Of a DNA stretch of 64,000 bases, positions 1 to 8,618 are shown piece by piece (position 1 is the stretch's first letter; every line of letters starts with the position of its first letter). Source of the DNA: Bacteroidales bacterium UBA1374. Its GTDB lineage: Bacteria; Bacteroidota; Bacteroidia; Bacteroidales; UBA932. Where the stretch lies: positions 124,001 to 188,000 of the forward strand of contig DBRG01000017.1 of the NCBI GenBank assembly GCA_002305545.1. The letters are read 5' to 3'. The position numbers and the translations under genes were made by a program. The notes under the pieces are model-generated. The model made no database searches, had not been told where the DNA came from, and was given only the letters and a program-made list of their open reading frames with translations.

Positions 1-425
1 AAAAGCCCTGGGAAGTCAAAGTGGACATTGCCATGCCTTGCGCTACCCAGAACGAGCTCAACGAAGATGATGCTAAAAAACTGATAGCCAACAAGGTGAT
101 GATGGTTGCCGAAGTTTCCAATATGGGTTGTACACCTCAGGCCATTGAGGCTTTCCAACATGCCAAAGTAAGCTTTGCCCCCGGTAAGGCAGTCAACGCC
201 GGCGGAGTGGCTACCTCGGGACTGGAAATGACACAGAATGCAGCTCACCTGAGCTGGACTGCAGAAGAGGTTGATGCCAAACTGCACCAGATCATGTCAA
301 GCATACACCAGGCTTGTGTTGATCATGGCAGGCAGAAAGATGGCTACATCAATTATGTAAAAGGCGCCAATATTGCAGGGTTCATGAAAGTTGCCCGTGC
401 AATGCTTGAACAGGGAGTGATTTAG
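1..425 (+). CDS. gdhA: NADP-type glutamate dehydrogenase, C-terminal part
   Basis: C-terminal ~140 residues of a hexameric glutamate dehydrogenase, which interconverts 2-oxoglutarate plus ammonia and glutamate in the cytoplasm. The gene enters the window already open: reading from base 3 gives KPWEVKVDIAMPCATQNEL, so the GTG at 21 is an internal valine and not a start. The visible part has the family's PCATQNEL segment, the APGKAVNAGG(V) segment and the end GANIAGFMKVARAM, all characteristic of the bacterial ~445-residue form. The coaW-like gene begins 2 bases after its stop, so the two are probably cotranscribed, although they have no obvious metabolic link. Identification of the family is firm; NADP rather than NAD specificity is inferred from subfamily resemblance. 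Confidence 0.93.
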   Translation, partial: KPWEVKVDIAMPCATQNELNEDDAKKLIANKVMMVAEVSNMGCTPQAIEAFQHAKVSFAPGKAVNAGGVATSGLEMTQNAAHLSWTAEEVDAKLHQIMSSIHQACVDHGRQKDGYINYVKGANIAGFMKVARAMLEQGVI

Positions 426-427
426 TC

Positions 428-1288
428 ATGTTCAGGCTGGGCCTAGATTTTGGTTCTACACTGACTAAAATGGCTCTGATAAAGCCTGGGGTAAAGGATA
501 AGCCTTTTCCCCAGGCTGTTTTTAAATATAAGACAAACGATCATATCGGGGATTTCTACAACGCACTGGAAGACTTCCTGGTACGTTCAAATATCCCTTT
601 GAGCTCAATAGAGCACATATCAGCCACAGGAACCCATGCCAACCTGGTAAAGGACAACATTCTGGGCATCCCTGCCAGCAAAGTTTCAGAAGTGGAATCA
701 ATAGGACGGGGCGGTATGGCCCTGAGCGGTCTGGATGAAGCCCTGGTGGTGAACATGGGGACAGGCACCACCTATATAGATGCCACACCCGATGGTATCC
801 GCCACCTGGGAGGTACAGGCATGGGGGGCGGAACACTGACCGGTCTGGCACAGTGTATTCTCGGCACCTCTTCTGTTCGGGAGATTGTCCGGCTTGCCAG
901 GCGGGGAAAACTTGAAAATGTAGACTTGCTGATTGGTGATGTTACAGACCAGGAGTTGCAGGATCTGCCGCCATTCCTGACAGCAGCCAACTTCGGGAAA
1001 CTCGCCCATCAGCTCTATACGAAACAAACTTCGCATGCAGGTAAGGAGGACCTTGCCCGTGCTTTGATAAATCTGGTTTTACAGGTGATTGGAAGTATGG
1101 CAGTGATGGTTTGTAAAAGTTGCCATAAAACCAATGTTGTGTTTGTAGGAACCCTCACGCGCCTGCCTCAGATTGAGGAGACCTATTCCATATTTTCAAA
1201 AGTATACGGCCTCCAGTTTATAGTTCCTCCGTTTGCCGTGTATGGTACGGCTTTGGGCAGTACGCTGGTATCTGAACAGGAAGTATAA
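428..1288 (+). CDS. coaW: type II pantothenate kinase (CoaW/Fumble family)
   Basis: 286 residues. Phosphorylates pantothenate, the first step of coenzyme A synthesis. The actin-like ATPase fold is visible: an N-terminal phosphate loop LGLDFGSTLTKMALI, the segment SEVESIGRGG (the Glu is in the position of the catalytic base of type II enzymes), the second loop NMGTGTTYI near residue 110, and GGTGMGGGT. Length and motifs match the staphylococcal/eukaryotic-type kinase rather than CoaA or CoaX. It starts 2 bases after gdhA. Its last 106 bases are also the 3' end of murI on the other strand, a long convergent coding overlap. Family call is strong; activity is inferred. Confidence 0.85.
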   Translation: MFRLGLDFGSTLTKMALIKPGVKDKPFPQAVFKYKTNDHIGDFYNALEDFLVRSNIPLSSIEHISATGTHANLVKDNILGIPASKVSEVESIGRGGMALSGLDEALVVNMGTGTTYIDATPDGIRHLGGTGMGGGTLTGLAQCILGTSSVREIVRLARRGKLENVDLLIGDVTDQELQDLPPFLTAANFGKLAHQLYTKQTSHAGKEDLARALINLVLQVIGSMAVMVCKSCHKTNVVFVGTLTRLPQIEETYSIFSKVYGLQFIVPPFAVYGTALGSTLVSEQEV

Positions 1289-1998
1289 TACAAATCTTTT
1301 TCCGGGGCAGGGACACTCCCTGACAACAATCCGTTTTCAATAAGCAGTTGCTGAATCCGGCGGGCCACGGCTGGTGCCGGATCTACAATTACCACACCGG
1401 GGCCGGCTATGCTGCGGATCACAGGTATCAAAAAAGGATAATGCGTGCACCCAAGTACCAGGTGATCGGCCCCCGCGTCAAGGATTGGCTGAATTGTTTT
1501 CCTAACCATCTCCAGGGTAGCCGGTGTATCCAGTTCTCCCCGTTCAACCGCCCCTACCCATCCCTCACCTACCCGTTCGATGACTTTCACCTGGCCGGCA
1601 AAAGCCGCCAGGGTCCTGTTGTATAACGATCCCCTGAAAGTTCCGGGTGTGGCAAGAACTCCCACAACTCCACTTTGTGTATGCAATACTGCGGGTTTGA
1701 CGGCGGGCTCCATACCAACTACCGGTATATCGGGAAAGGTTGACCTAACTGTCTCAATGGCTGCTGCCGTGGCTGTATTACAGGCAACGGTTATCATTTT
1801 GCATTCCTGTGCCAGGAAAAAACGCGAAATGAGCAGGCACCTTCGTCTGACATCTGATACCGGCAGGGCTCCGTACGGACAAAAAGCGGTATCGGCAACA
1901 TAAATAAGGCGCTCCCCGGGGAGAAGCGCCTTTATGTGTTTGTGTACCCCCAGCCCACCTATCCCGGAATCCATTACTCCAATGGGTGAACTGCTCAT
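1183..1998 (-). CDS. murI: glutamate racemase
   Basis: 271 residues. Cytoplasmic cofactor-independent racemase that supplies D-glutamate for peptidoglycan. Both catalytic cysteines are in their usual contexts: ACNTATAA near residue 73 and LGCTHYPFL near residue 183; the N-terminus has the family signature GVMDSGIGGLGV. It is the last gene of the nadK-uppS-bamA-ompH-ompH-murI run, 11 bases after the preceding ompH gene, an arrangement often seen in Bacteroidota. The 3' end overlaps the coaW 3' end by 106 bases, so the final ~35 residues are encoded antisense to the kinase. Confidence 0.95.
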   Translation of the reverse strand: MSSSPIGVMDSGIGGLGVHKHIKALLPGERLIYVADTAFCPYGALPVSDVRRRCLLISRFFLAQECKMITVACNTATAAAIETVRSTFPDIPVVGMEPAVKPAVLHTQSGVVGVLATPGTFRGSLYNRTLAAFAGQVKVIERVGEGWVGAVERGELDTPATLEMVRKTIQPILDAGADHLVLGCTHYPFLIPVIRSIAGPGVVIVDPAPAVARRIQQLLIENGLLSGSVPAPEKDLYYTSCSDTSVLPKAVPYTANGGTINWRPYTFENME

Positions 1999-2009
1999 AG
2001 AATCAATCT

Positions 2010-2567
2010 TTATTGTTGTTCCATGCCGGGTAATTGCGTCGGGGCTACTTTTTCGGCCGGAATACCCAATTCGCTTTTAGCCATAGGCAATATGTCCACA
2101 CTGACTTTGTCATCAAAAAAGATGACTCCTCCGGAAGAAAGATCAAAAATATAAGTAAATCCGTTGTTCCTGGCCACCTTTGCTATGGCCTCATTGGCTT
2201 TCTGAAAAACCGGAGAAAGGAAAATCTGTTGCATTTGCTGGTACTCCTGCTGTGCTGTCTGGTTAAACTGCTCCAGGCGCTGCTGGAGCTCTAAAAGTTC
2301 ACGCTGTTTGGCTTCCAGTACAGCAGCTGTCCAGGTAGCCTGTTTTTGCTGGTATACATTGGCTTTGGTCTGGTACTCCTGCTGCATTTCCGCCATGGTT
2401 TCTTCTACCTCGTTGGTGTAATTCTGCAATTTAACCAGGGCTGAATCCCTCTCTGGCATCAGACCTATCAATTCCTGGGAATTGATGTGTCCGAATTTCA
2501 GGTTTTGTGCAGAAGCTGTTCCAATAACACAGATAAGGAGCGTAATAACGGTAGCAATACGTTTCAT
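2010..2567 (-). CDS. OmpH/Skp-family periplasmic chaperone
   Basis: 185 residues with a signal peptide ending TASAQ. Skp/OmpH proteins are trimeric periplasmic holdases that carry unfolded outer-membrane proteins to the BAM machine. After the short N-terminal strand segment (FGHINSQELI) there is a long Gln/Glu-rich coiled coil, about residues 50-125 (EMQQEYQTKANVYQQKQ), and a C-terminal strand segment (FTYIFDLSSGGVIFF), the layout of the family. It lies between another ompH copy and murI, downstream of bamA, which supports a role in outer-membrane protein assembly. A C-terminal tail rich in Pro and Gln follows the fold. Confidence 0.88.
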   Translation of the reverse strand: MKRIATVITLLICVIGTASAQNLKFGHINSQELIGLMPERDSALVKLQNYTNEVEETMAEMQQEYQTKANVYQQKQATWTAAVLEAKQRELLELQQRLEQFNQTAQQEYQQMQQIFLSPVFQKANEAIAKVARNNGFTYIFDLSSGGVIFFDDKVSVDILPMAKSELGIPAEKVAPTQLPGMEQQ

Positions 2568-2606
2568 AAGTTTAGGGTTTATAAAGATTACAAATGTACA
2601 AAAATA

Positions 2607-3119
2607 TTACCTCACACCTTGTAATCTTTCTATAACCAGATTACTAATGTCGATATCGGGAATATAATAAACAACGCCCATGCCTGCAGAAACATCCAGG
2701 ACCATGCTATATCCGTAACTTTCTGCAATTTCACGGACAGTATCCTGCATGCGCTCCTGGATGGGCTTGAAGAGCACTTCCGTAGTTTTGGCCAGGGTTC
2801 CTTCCTGTCCAAAATACTGTTCCTGTAATTGCTTTACCTCCTTTTCCCGGTCAATAATTTCCTGTTCAAAAGTACGTCTTTGCTGGGCGTTAAGGGTGGC
2901 TTTCTCGTTTTGATATTGCTGGAACAGTGCTTCCAGGGCATCGTACTCAGTCTGGAGTTTTTGCTGATATTGTTCCTGTAACCTGGCAACCTGTTCCTGT
3001 GCAGAAGTGTACTCGGGTAAAGCACTGAGTATGTTTTGGGAATGGATTATTGCATATTTCTGGGCATAAAGACTGCCTGCCACCATGCAAATCATTAAAA
3101 ATAAAACCATTCTTTTCAT
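2607..3119 (-). CDS. OmpH/Skp-family periplasmic chaperone, second copy
   Basis: 170 residues, signal peptide ending SLYAQ. Same layout as its neighbour: N-terminal strand (YAIIHSQNILSALPEY), Gln-rich coiled coil about residues 40-110, and a C-terminal strand region (YGYSMVLDVSAGMGVVYY). It starts 11 bases after bamA and 39 bases before the second ompH, so the two chaperones are made with BamA. The two copies are clearly diverged, which suggests division of labour or hetero-oligomers rather than a recent duplication. The chaperone role is family knowledge; client range is unknown. Confidence 0.88.
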   Translation of the reverse strand: MKRMVLFLMICMVAGSLYAQKYAIIHSQNILSALPEYTSAQEQVARLQEQYQQKLQTEYDALEALFQQYQNEKATLNAQQRRTFEQEIIDREKEVKQLQEQYFGQEGTLAKTTEVLFKPIQERMQDTVREIAESYGYSMVLDVSAGMGVVYYIPDIDISNLVIERLQGVR

Positions 3120-3130
3120 AATACTGATGT

Positions 3131-5671
3131 TTAAAATTGTTGTCCAATCATGAAATGGAAATTCGATCCGCCTTTCTTTCCACTGAAATCGGTATCGAAT
3201 CCGTATCCCCAGTCAATCCCCAAAAGACCGACCATGGGCAGAAAGACCCTGACCCCAACTCCTGCAGCGCGTTTGATGGAGAAGGGATTAAAATCACGTA
3301 TATCACTCCAGCAATTACCCCCTTCCAGGAACAGAAGGGCATAGATGGTGGATTGCGGCTGCAATATGACAGGATAACGTAATTCTACGGTGTACCTTGT
3401 ATAAACGCGTCCCGCGTAGGCGTCGTTTATGGTAGGTGTGAGTGAATAATTGGAGTAGCCGCGTTGGGATATGATATCGGCTCCATACGTATTGTAACCG
3501 CTCATGCCGTCGCCACCCAGCATAAAACCCTCAAAAGGCGAATAGCCGAGCTTGCGGCTATAGAAACCAAGGTAGCCAAAATTAGCTCTTGTCATCAATA
3601 CCAGATCCCCTATAAGCCGGGTGTATAAATTGGCATCGAAAGTCCATTTGTGGTACTCGATCCAACGATACCTCTGGGGATCAGTCATCGATTCGTAGTC
3701 TGTATTTTTATCACTGAACAGGGAATAGGGAGGTGTTACCTGCAAACCGAACTTGAAGTCGGAACCCTGACGGGGGTATATGATCTGGTCAGTGGAATTG
3801 CGCTGTAAGGTTATGGTGTAATCAATAATATTGGATTGGCCGTCCGTGAACATGAAATAGTAGCCCCAGTCCTGCAGGTTGTATCGTTTGATATCCAATT
3901 GGTTGTAAAAGACAAAATAATTATCCGGCCATTTAAGCCTGGTCCCTAGCCCGATTCCCAGTCCGTAGACTTCCATAAACTGGTCGTTGGTCAGGTAATA
4001 ATAGGTAGAAGCGGTCTGTCTTGTATAATATATACTGGTACTGAAAGAAGTGGGTTTTTTCCCTGTAAGCCATGGCTCAACAAAGTTGACACTCAGGGCC
4101 ATATAATAAGTTCCATTGGTTTGGAACCTCAGTGACAAGGTCTGCCCGTCACCAAGCGGGACGGGACGCCACGCCTGTTTATCAAAAAGACGCTTAATGG
4201 AGAAATTGTTAAAACTGATCCCTACGGTTCCGACAAATGTGTTTCCGCCCCATCCGCCGGCAATTTCAAACTGGCTGTCGGGTTTTTCAGTTACATTGTA
4301 TAAAATGTCAACCGTGTTGTTAACCTGGTTGGGAACAACATTGAAACCGCTGCCCATCTGCATGATGGCTTCCTGGTCAAAGTGCCCCATAGAGGCAATC
4401 TCACGGATAGATCTTTCCAGCTCAGTCTGGCTGAACAAATAGCCCGGGCGGGTAAATACCTGGCGACGGATGATTTTCTCGTTGGAAACGTTGTTGCCAT
4501 TGATGATTATCCTGTTATAGGTAGCCGGTTTACCCTCAAAGATTCGCATCTCCACATCTACCGAATCCTGTTCAATATTCACTTCGACCGGAACAACCCT
4601 AAAGAAAAGATATCCCTGGTCCTTATAAACCTGAGAAACGTTTCCCTGTTGTAATTTTCCACCGCCAAACAACCGTTCCTCCATGGTTACCACATCGTAA
4701 ACATCTCCTTTTGCAATTCTTAAAACAGAATTGAGCATTTCTCCTGAATACTGAGTGTTACCTGTCCATGTAATATTCCGGAAATAATACTTTTTCCCTT
4801 CCACGATATGCAGATCTATTCCCAGGTTCTGGGCATCTATGTGATATATGGAATCTTTGGCTATGTGGGCATCACGATAGCCCAGTTCATGAAATTTCTG
4901 TAACAAAAGCTGCTTGTCGTTCTGGAATTCCTTTTCATCAAATTTTTTACTGAAAAAGAAATTATACAGCCTTTTATCTTTAGTCTTCTTCATGGCAAAC
5001 CGCATCTTCAAGAGGGATAACTGTTCACTGCCAATGAACCTGATCTCCTTAATCCTGACTTTTTCTTTTCGGTCTACGTGAAAGGTAACCTGTACAGCAT
5101 TTTTAATGGTTGTGTCTTCTTTGTGTGATGCAGTTACCTGGGCATTGAGAAAACCTTTTTCGACATAATATTTTCTGATGATGTCACTGGAAGATTTTAT
5201 CACATATTCTGATAATTCGCTACCCCTGCGCAACCGGACACGTTCTTCGATATCGGTCTGTTCCCCTTTCTTAACTCCGTCGTATTTCCATTGAGATACC
5301 CTGGGACGTTCTGCAATGTTGATGTTCAGATAGGCGTTGTTGTCGACCAGGCTGTCAACATATACGGCCACATCAGAAAAAAAACGCTGCATGAACAAAC
5401 GTTTAACTATGGTTTTCAACTCGTCGCCCGGGATGCTTATAGTATCCCCCAGTGCCAGACCGGTCAGGGAAAGGATCTGGTCTGAATTCAGATAATTGAC
5501 ACCGGTTACCTTCAGTCCTGCAATGACGCATTGCCTGGGATTGGTATAATCGATCACCACAGAACGCTGATTCCTGCCGGTGGTATCTGTCACCGCGGTT
5601 TGTCCCGTTACCTGTGCCCGGATTGGTATTGCCAACAAATAAAAGGTGATGCAGAAAAACAGGTGCTTCAT
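3131..5671 (-). CDS. bamA: outer-membrane protein assembly factor BamA
   Basis: 846 residues. Omp85-family protein that inserts beta-barrels into the outer membrane. A signal peptide (cleavage near PIRAQ) is followed by about five POTRA repeats up to roughly residue 440; their typical hydrophobic-Gly patterns are visible (e.g. VRIKEIRFIGSEQL, NRIIINGNNVS). The rest is the 16-strand barrel, ending in phenylalanine (MIGQQF) as outer-membrane proteins usually do. The conserved loop-6 motif is QRGY here rather than VRGF. It is 10 bases after uppS and 11 bases before ompH, within the envelope operon. Confidence 0.96.
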   Translation of the reverse strand: MKHLFFCITFYLLAIPIRAQVTGQTAVTDTTGRNQRSVVIDYTNPRQCVIAGLKVTGVNYLNSDQILSLTGLALGDTISIPGDELKTIVKRLFMQRFFSDVAVYVDSLVDNNAYLNINIAERPRVSQWKYDGVKKGEQTDIEERVRLRRGSELSEYVIKSSSDIIRKYYVEKGFLNAQVTASHKEDTTIKNAVQVTFHVDRKEKVRIKEIRFIGSEQLSLLKMRFAMKKTKDKRLYNFFFSKKFDEKEFQNDKQLLLQKFHELGYRDAHIAKDSIYHIDAQNLGIDLHIVEGKKYYFRNITWTGNTQYSGEMLNSVLRIAKGDVYDVVTMEERLFGGGKLQQGNVSQVYKDQGYLFFRVVPVEVNIEQDSVDVEMRIFEGKPATYNRIIINGNNVSNEKIIRRQVFTRPGYLFSQTELERSIREIASMGHFDQEAIMQMGSGFNVVPNQVNNTVDILYNVTEKPDSQFEIAGGWGGNTFVGTVGISFNNFSIKRLFDKQAWRPVPLGDGQTLSLRFQTNGTYYMALSVNFVEPWLTGKKPTSFSTSIYYTRQTASTYYYLTNDQFMEVYGLGIGLGTRLKWPDNYFVFYNQLDIKRYNLQDWGYYFMFTDGQSNIIDYTITLQRNSTDQIIYPRQGSDFKFGLQVTPPYSLFSDKNTDYESMTDPQRYRWIEYHKWTFDANLYTRLIGDLVLMTRANFGYLGFYSRKLGYSPFEGFMLGGDGMSGYNTYGADIISQRGYSNYSLTPTINDAYAGRVYTRYTVELRYPVILQPQSTIYALLFLEGGNCWSDIRDFNPFSIKRAAGVGVRVFLPMVGLLGIDWGYGFDTDFSGKKGGSNFHFMIGQQF

Positions 5672-5681
5672 TCAAAAGACA

Positions 5682-6398
5682 TTATATAAATTCTTGAATC
5701 TTTCCAAACCGTCGTTTCCTGTTATAGTAAGCGTTTAAGGCTTCTTCAAAGTCAGGTTTGCGAAAATCGGGCCAAAGTACGGGAGTAAAATACAATTCAG
5801 TGTAGGCCATTTGCCAGAGCATGAAATTGCTGATGCGCATTTCTCCGCTGGTCCGGATCATCAGATCGGGTTCGGGCACTCCGGCAGTGGCAAGGTAAGA
5901 GGAGAATACTTCAGGGGTAAGCAACTGCTCTGCAGGCGGATTTTGCTCCAGCAGACGTTTTACAGCCTGTAGAATATCCCACTTACCACTGTAATTTACC
6001 GCCACAATAAGGGTCGTTCCTGTATTGCCTGCTGTCTTCTTCATACAGGCATCCATACGCCTCAGGGCTTTATTATCAAGCTGGTCGCGATCACCTATGA
6101 AAACACAACGTATGTTGTTTTTCATCATCCTCGGCGTTTCACTGTGAATGGCGTTCATAATCACAGACATGATTGCATCAGTCTCGCTTTTTGGACGTCC
6201 CCAGTTCTCTTCCGAAAAAGCAAAAAGGCTCAGATAAGGAATACCTTTATCTGCGGCAAATTCAGTGGCTGCACGAACAGCTTCCAGGCCCTTGCTGTGT
6301 CCTATATTCCTTTCCAGACCCCGTGACAAGGCCCATCTTCCGTTCCCATCCATAATGATACAGACATGGTCCGGCAGTTTCTCTATATGCTTACCCAT
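5682..6398 (-). CDS. uppS: undecaprenyl diphosphate synthase (cis-isoprenyl transferase)
   Basis: Elongates farnesyl diphosphate with isopentenyl units to make the C55 lipid carrier for cell-wall and surface polysaccharide synthesis. Signature segments: CIIMDGNGRWA (the Asp is the catalytic/Mg-binding residue), FAFSEENWGRP, and RTSGEMRISNFMLWQ. I place the start at the ATG at 6398 (MGKHIEKLPDH), because GGAGGT lies 7 bases upstream and the longer alternative from 6425 adds nine residues with no family counterpart. With this start the first codons overlap the nadK stop by 8 bases, which points to translational coupling. 238 residues, normal for the family. Confidence 0.95.
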   Translation of the reverse strand: MGKHIEKLPDHVCIIMDGNGRWALSRGLERNIGHSKGLEAVRAATEFAADKGIPYLSLFAFSEENWGRPKSETDAIMSVIMNAIHSETPRMMKNNIRCVFIGDRDQLDNKALRRMDACMKKTAGNTGTTLIVAVNYSGKWDILQAVKRLLEQNPPAEQLLTPEVFSSYLATAGVPEPDLMIRTSGEMRISNFMLWQMAYTELYFTPVLWPDFRKPDFEEALNAYYNRKRRFGKIQEFI

Positions 6399-7200
6399 AA
6401 TTTTGACCTCCATCTCTTTTATCAAAGCCCATCATCAGTTTCTCCCTGAGCGTAGTAACAAAGTCATTCCCTTCAAAGGTCAGGCTGGTTATGCTGAACC
6501 GGGCCTTTTTAACAACAAAACTGTAAGGAAGGTCCACAATCTCGGACCGGTTGTCCAAGTGCAACTGCGCATTGGGCGTGCGGCTCCTCACCTGGATCGC
6601 AAGGATCGCGTTGTCAGGAAAAACGATGGGTCTCACATTAAGGTTGTGAGGAGCAATGGGAGAAAGTATGAGCACCCCGGATCCGGGAAAAACAATCGGT
6701 CCCCCAACACTCAGGGAATAAGCTGTGGATCCCGTTGGTGTGGCAACAATGATACCATCGCCGCGATAAGTAGAAATCTGGCTGCCATTTATTTTAACAT
6801 CGACTTCTATCATAGCGGGACTAAGCCTTTGGATGCAGATTTCGTTGATGGCGTAAGGATAGATCCGCTTCTGCAGATCTTCACGTTCTATAGTAAGTAC
6901 GGTATGGCTTGTTGTGGAAAATTGCTTATTCAAAACGGCATCAAAAAGATACCCGATAAAATCGGGGCCGCATCCGGTCAGAAATCCCATCCTTCCAAAA
7001 TTCACACCTGCCACAGGTACACCGGAATCCTTAACTATTTCCAGTGCTTCCAGAAAAGTTCCATCTCCCCCGACGGTAACCAAAAGATCGGTTCCCGCAG
7101 GCAGGACCCTGTCTTGACCCAGCATCTGGAAAGAAATGTCTTTCCTTTCGGGCAGGAGGAAGTCCTTTTTCAGATCCTTGCCGTAAAAAACAACCTTCAT
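6391..7200 (-). CDS. nadK: NAD kinase
   Basis: Phosphorylates NAD to NADP in the cytoplasm. Conserved GGDGT motif (VTVGGDGTFLEAL) and the downstream PTGSTAYSLSVGGP segment are present, with the family's C-terminal strands. I use the ATG at 7200 (MKVVFYGKD), giving 269 residues; an in-frame ATG at 7257 would lie upstream of the -7 box at 7236-7243 and inside the divergent pdxJ gene. First gene of the nadK-uppS-bamA-ompH-ompH-murI operon and divergent from pdxJ across a 50-base gap, a pairing I associate with Bacteroidota. Confidence 0.95.
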   Translation of the reverse strand: MKVVFYGKDLKKDFLLPERKDISFQMLGQDRVLPAGTDLLVTVGGDGTFLEALEIVKDSGVPVAGVNFGRMGFLTGCGPDFIGYLFDAVLNKQFSTTSHTVLTIEREDLQKRIYPYAINEICIQRLSPAMIEVDVKINGSQISTYRGDGIIVATPTGSTAYSLSVGGPIVFPGSGVLILSPIAPHNLNVRPIVFPDNAILAIQVRSRTPNAQLHLDNRSEIVDLPYSFVVKKARFSITSLTFEGNDFVTTLREKLMMGFDKRDGGQNYG

Positions 7201-7201
7201 G

Positions 7202-7232
7202 TTTGTATTGCCGATAAGTTGGTTTACTTTTG
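7202..7232 (+). promoter_or_regulatory. promoter of pdxJ
   Basis: TTTG at 7202-7205 and TACTTTTG at 7225-7232, separated by 19 bases, match both halves of the Bacteroidota primary-sigma consensus (TTTG, 19-21 bases, TAnnTTTG). The pdxJ ATG follows 18 bases later. Confidence 0.7.
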
Positions 7233-7235
7233 CAA

Positions 7236-7243
7236 CAAAGATA
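7236..7243 (-). promoter_or_regulatory. -7 box for the nadK operon
   Basis: Minus-strand TATCTTTG fits TAnnTTTG and would start a transcript about 29 bases before the nadK ATG at 7200. No clear TTTG lies at the right distance upstream, so only the -7 half is supported. It overlaps the space used by the divergent pdxJ promoter. Confidence 0.5.
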
Positions 7244-7250
7244 ACCAATA

Positions 7251-7970
7251 ATGACAAAACTGAGTGTCAATATTAACAAATTCGCCACCCTGCGCAATGC
7301 CCGCGGAGGCAACATGCCGGATGTACTGCAAGCTGCGATTGACTGTGAAAAATTTGGAGCACAGGGAATTACAGTTCATCCCAGGCCAGATGAGCGTCAC
7401 ATTCGTTACCAGGACGCGAGGAATATTAAACCCATTATAACAACAGAGTTCAACATTGAGGGGAACCCTATACCCTCTTTCGTCCAACTAGTTCTTGATA
7501 TCAGGCCTGATCAGGTAACCCTTGTTCCTGACGCCCATGATGCCATAACTTCAAATGCCGGATGGGACACAAAACGTTATGCCCGGGAACTTAGGGAATG
7601 GGTAGCCATTTTCAGAAAAGCAGGGATCCGGACATCCCTGTTTGTAGATCCGGATCCGGATATGGTTCGTGCTGCGGCCCTCACAGGTACCGACCGTGTG
7701 GAACTCTACACAGAATCTTATGCCAGGCTGTATGACAGCAACAGGGAAAAAGCCATTGAACCTTATGTAAAGGCTGCCGAAGCAGCCTCAGCGTGCTCTT
7801 TGGGATTGAATGCCGGACATGACCTGAATTTGAGTAATATTGAGTATTTTCAAAAAAACATAATGGGTTTGCTGGAAGTTTCCATTGGCCATGCTCTCAT
7901 ATGTGAATCCATTTACCTGGGTCTGGAAAATACCATTCAGCTGTATTTACGGCATCTCTCCAATTTTTAA
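7251..7970 (+). CDS. pdxJ: pyridoxine 5'-phosphate synthase
   Basis: 239 residues. Condenses 1-deoxy-xylulose-5-phosphate with 3-amino-2-oxopropyl phosphate in the DXP-dependent vitamin B6 pathway. A TIM barrel with family signatures: LSVNINKFATLRNARGG at the N-terminus, the ITVHPRPDERHI segment carrying catalytic His/Arg residues, and the C-terminal LEVSIGHALI phosphate-binding stretch. The Asn-Lys-Phe-Ala variant replaces the more usual NVDHVAT-type motif, as is common in Bacteroidota. Preceded by a full consensus promoter and divergent from nadK. Confidence 0.95.
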   Translation: MTKLSVNINKFATLRNARGGNMPDVLQAAIDCEKFGAQGITVHPRPDERHIRYQDARNIKPIITTEFNIEGNPIPSFVQLVLDIRPDQVTLVPDAHDAITSNAGWDTKRYARELREWVAIFRKAGIRTSLFVDPDPDMVRAAALTGTDRVELYTESYARLYDSNREKAIEPYVKAAEAASACSLGLNAGHDLNLSNIEYFQKNIMGLLEVSIGHALICESIYLGLENTIQLYLRHLSNF

Positions 7971-7971
7971 T

Positions 7972-7979
7972 TATATTTG
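7972..7979 (+). promoter_or_regulatory. -7 box for the OmpH-like gene at 8001
   Basis: TATATTTG matches TAnnTTTG, 21 bases before the ATG at 8001 and directly after the pdxJ stop. TTTA at 7946-7949 is a weak -33 candidate with a 22-base spacer. Confidence 0.45.
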
Positions 7980-8000
7980 TACGTTCTTATATTATACATT

Positions 8001-8609
8001 ATGAAGAAGTCATCACTGATTATCACCATCTTACTGGCACTGTCCATTGCAGTTCTTTATGTTTTACATTTTACCGGACTGGGAACCGGAAAATCAATTG
8101 CAGATAAATCGGATACGCAGGGTAGCGAAGCTCCATCCGGAAGCATCGTTTACATACGTATCGATTCCCTTCTCAATGCTTACGATTTTTTCCTTGAACT
8201 CCAGGCTGACCTTGCCGAAAAAGCCCGCATTGTTGAAGAGGATCTTAACAAGAAAGGACGTGCTTTTGAGAACGATGTAAATAACTTTCAGGAAAAAGTG
8301 CAGAAAGGACTCATCACAAGAGCACAGTCAGAAACACAGCAAAGCCAGCTTGCTGCACGCCAGCAGGAACTGGAACAGTATGCCCAACAAAAACAAGTGG
8401 AACTTGCAGAGGAAAACCAGGTAATGCTCAATCGGGTACTGGATGCACTTAAAACTTATCTGGCCGAATACCGCGTAATGAAGAATTACGACCTGATATT
8501 GACAACAGACGGGAACAGTAACACGATCATTGATGCCGTTTCTTCTCTGGATATCACAAAAGATGTGGTGGAAGGACTGAACCTTCAATACGCAAAAGGC
8601 AGTAAATAG
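8001..8609 (+). CDS. OmpH/Skp-like membrane-anchored protein
   Basis: 202 residues from the ATG at 8001 (MKKSSLIITILLALS); an upstream ATG at 7977 falls inside the -7 box and is rejected. An N-terminal hydrophobic segment (about residues 5-25) without a clear cleavage site suggests either a signal anchor or an uncleaved signal. The periplasmic part has the OmpH pattern: IVYIRIDSLLNAY, a coiled coil about residues 75-145 (ARQQELEQYAQQKQVELAEE), then YDLILTTDGNSNTIIDA. A third OmpH-family member in the window. It lies 9 bases before purC. Confidence 0.8.
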   Translation: MKKSSLIITILLALSIAVLYVLHFTGLGTGKSIADKSDTQGSEAPSGSIVYIRIDSLLNAYDFFLELQADLAEKARIVEEDLNKKGRAFENDVNNFQEKVQKGLITRAQSETQQSQLAARQQELEQYAQQKQVELAEENQVMLNRVLDALKTYLAEYRVMKNYDLILTTDGNSNTIIDAVSSLDITKDVVEGLNLQYAKGSK

Positions 8610-8618
8610 GAATAGGCC

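Noticed and set aside
6265..7251. 328-residue plus-strand frame
   Set aside because: Lies wholly antisense to nadK/uppS, which have full family motifs; the translation is low in family-like structure and rich in Cys/Ile patterns typical of a shadow frame.
7201..7257. Upstream start for nadK at 7257
   Set aside because: It would begin inside pdxJ and upstream of the nadK -7 box; the ATG at 7200 gives the family N-terminus.
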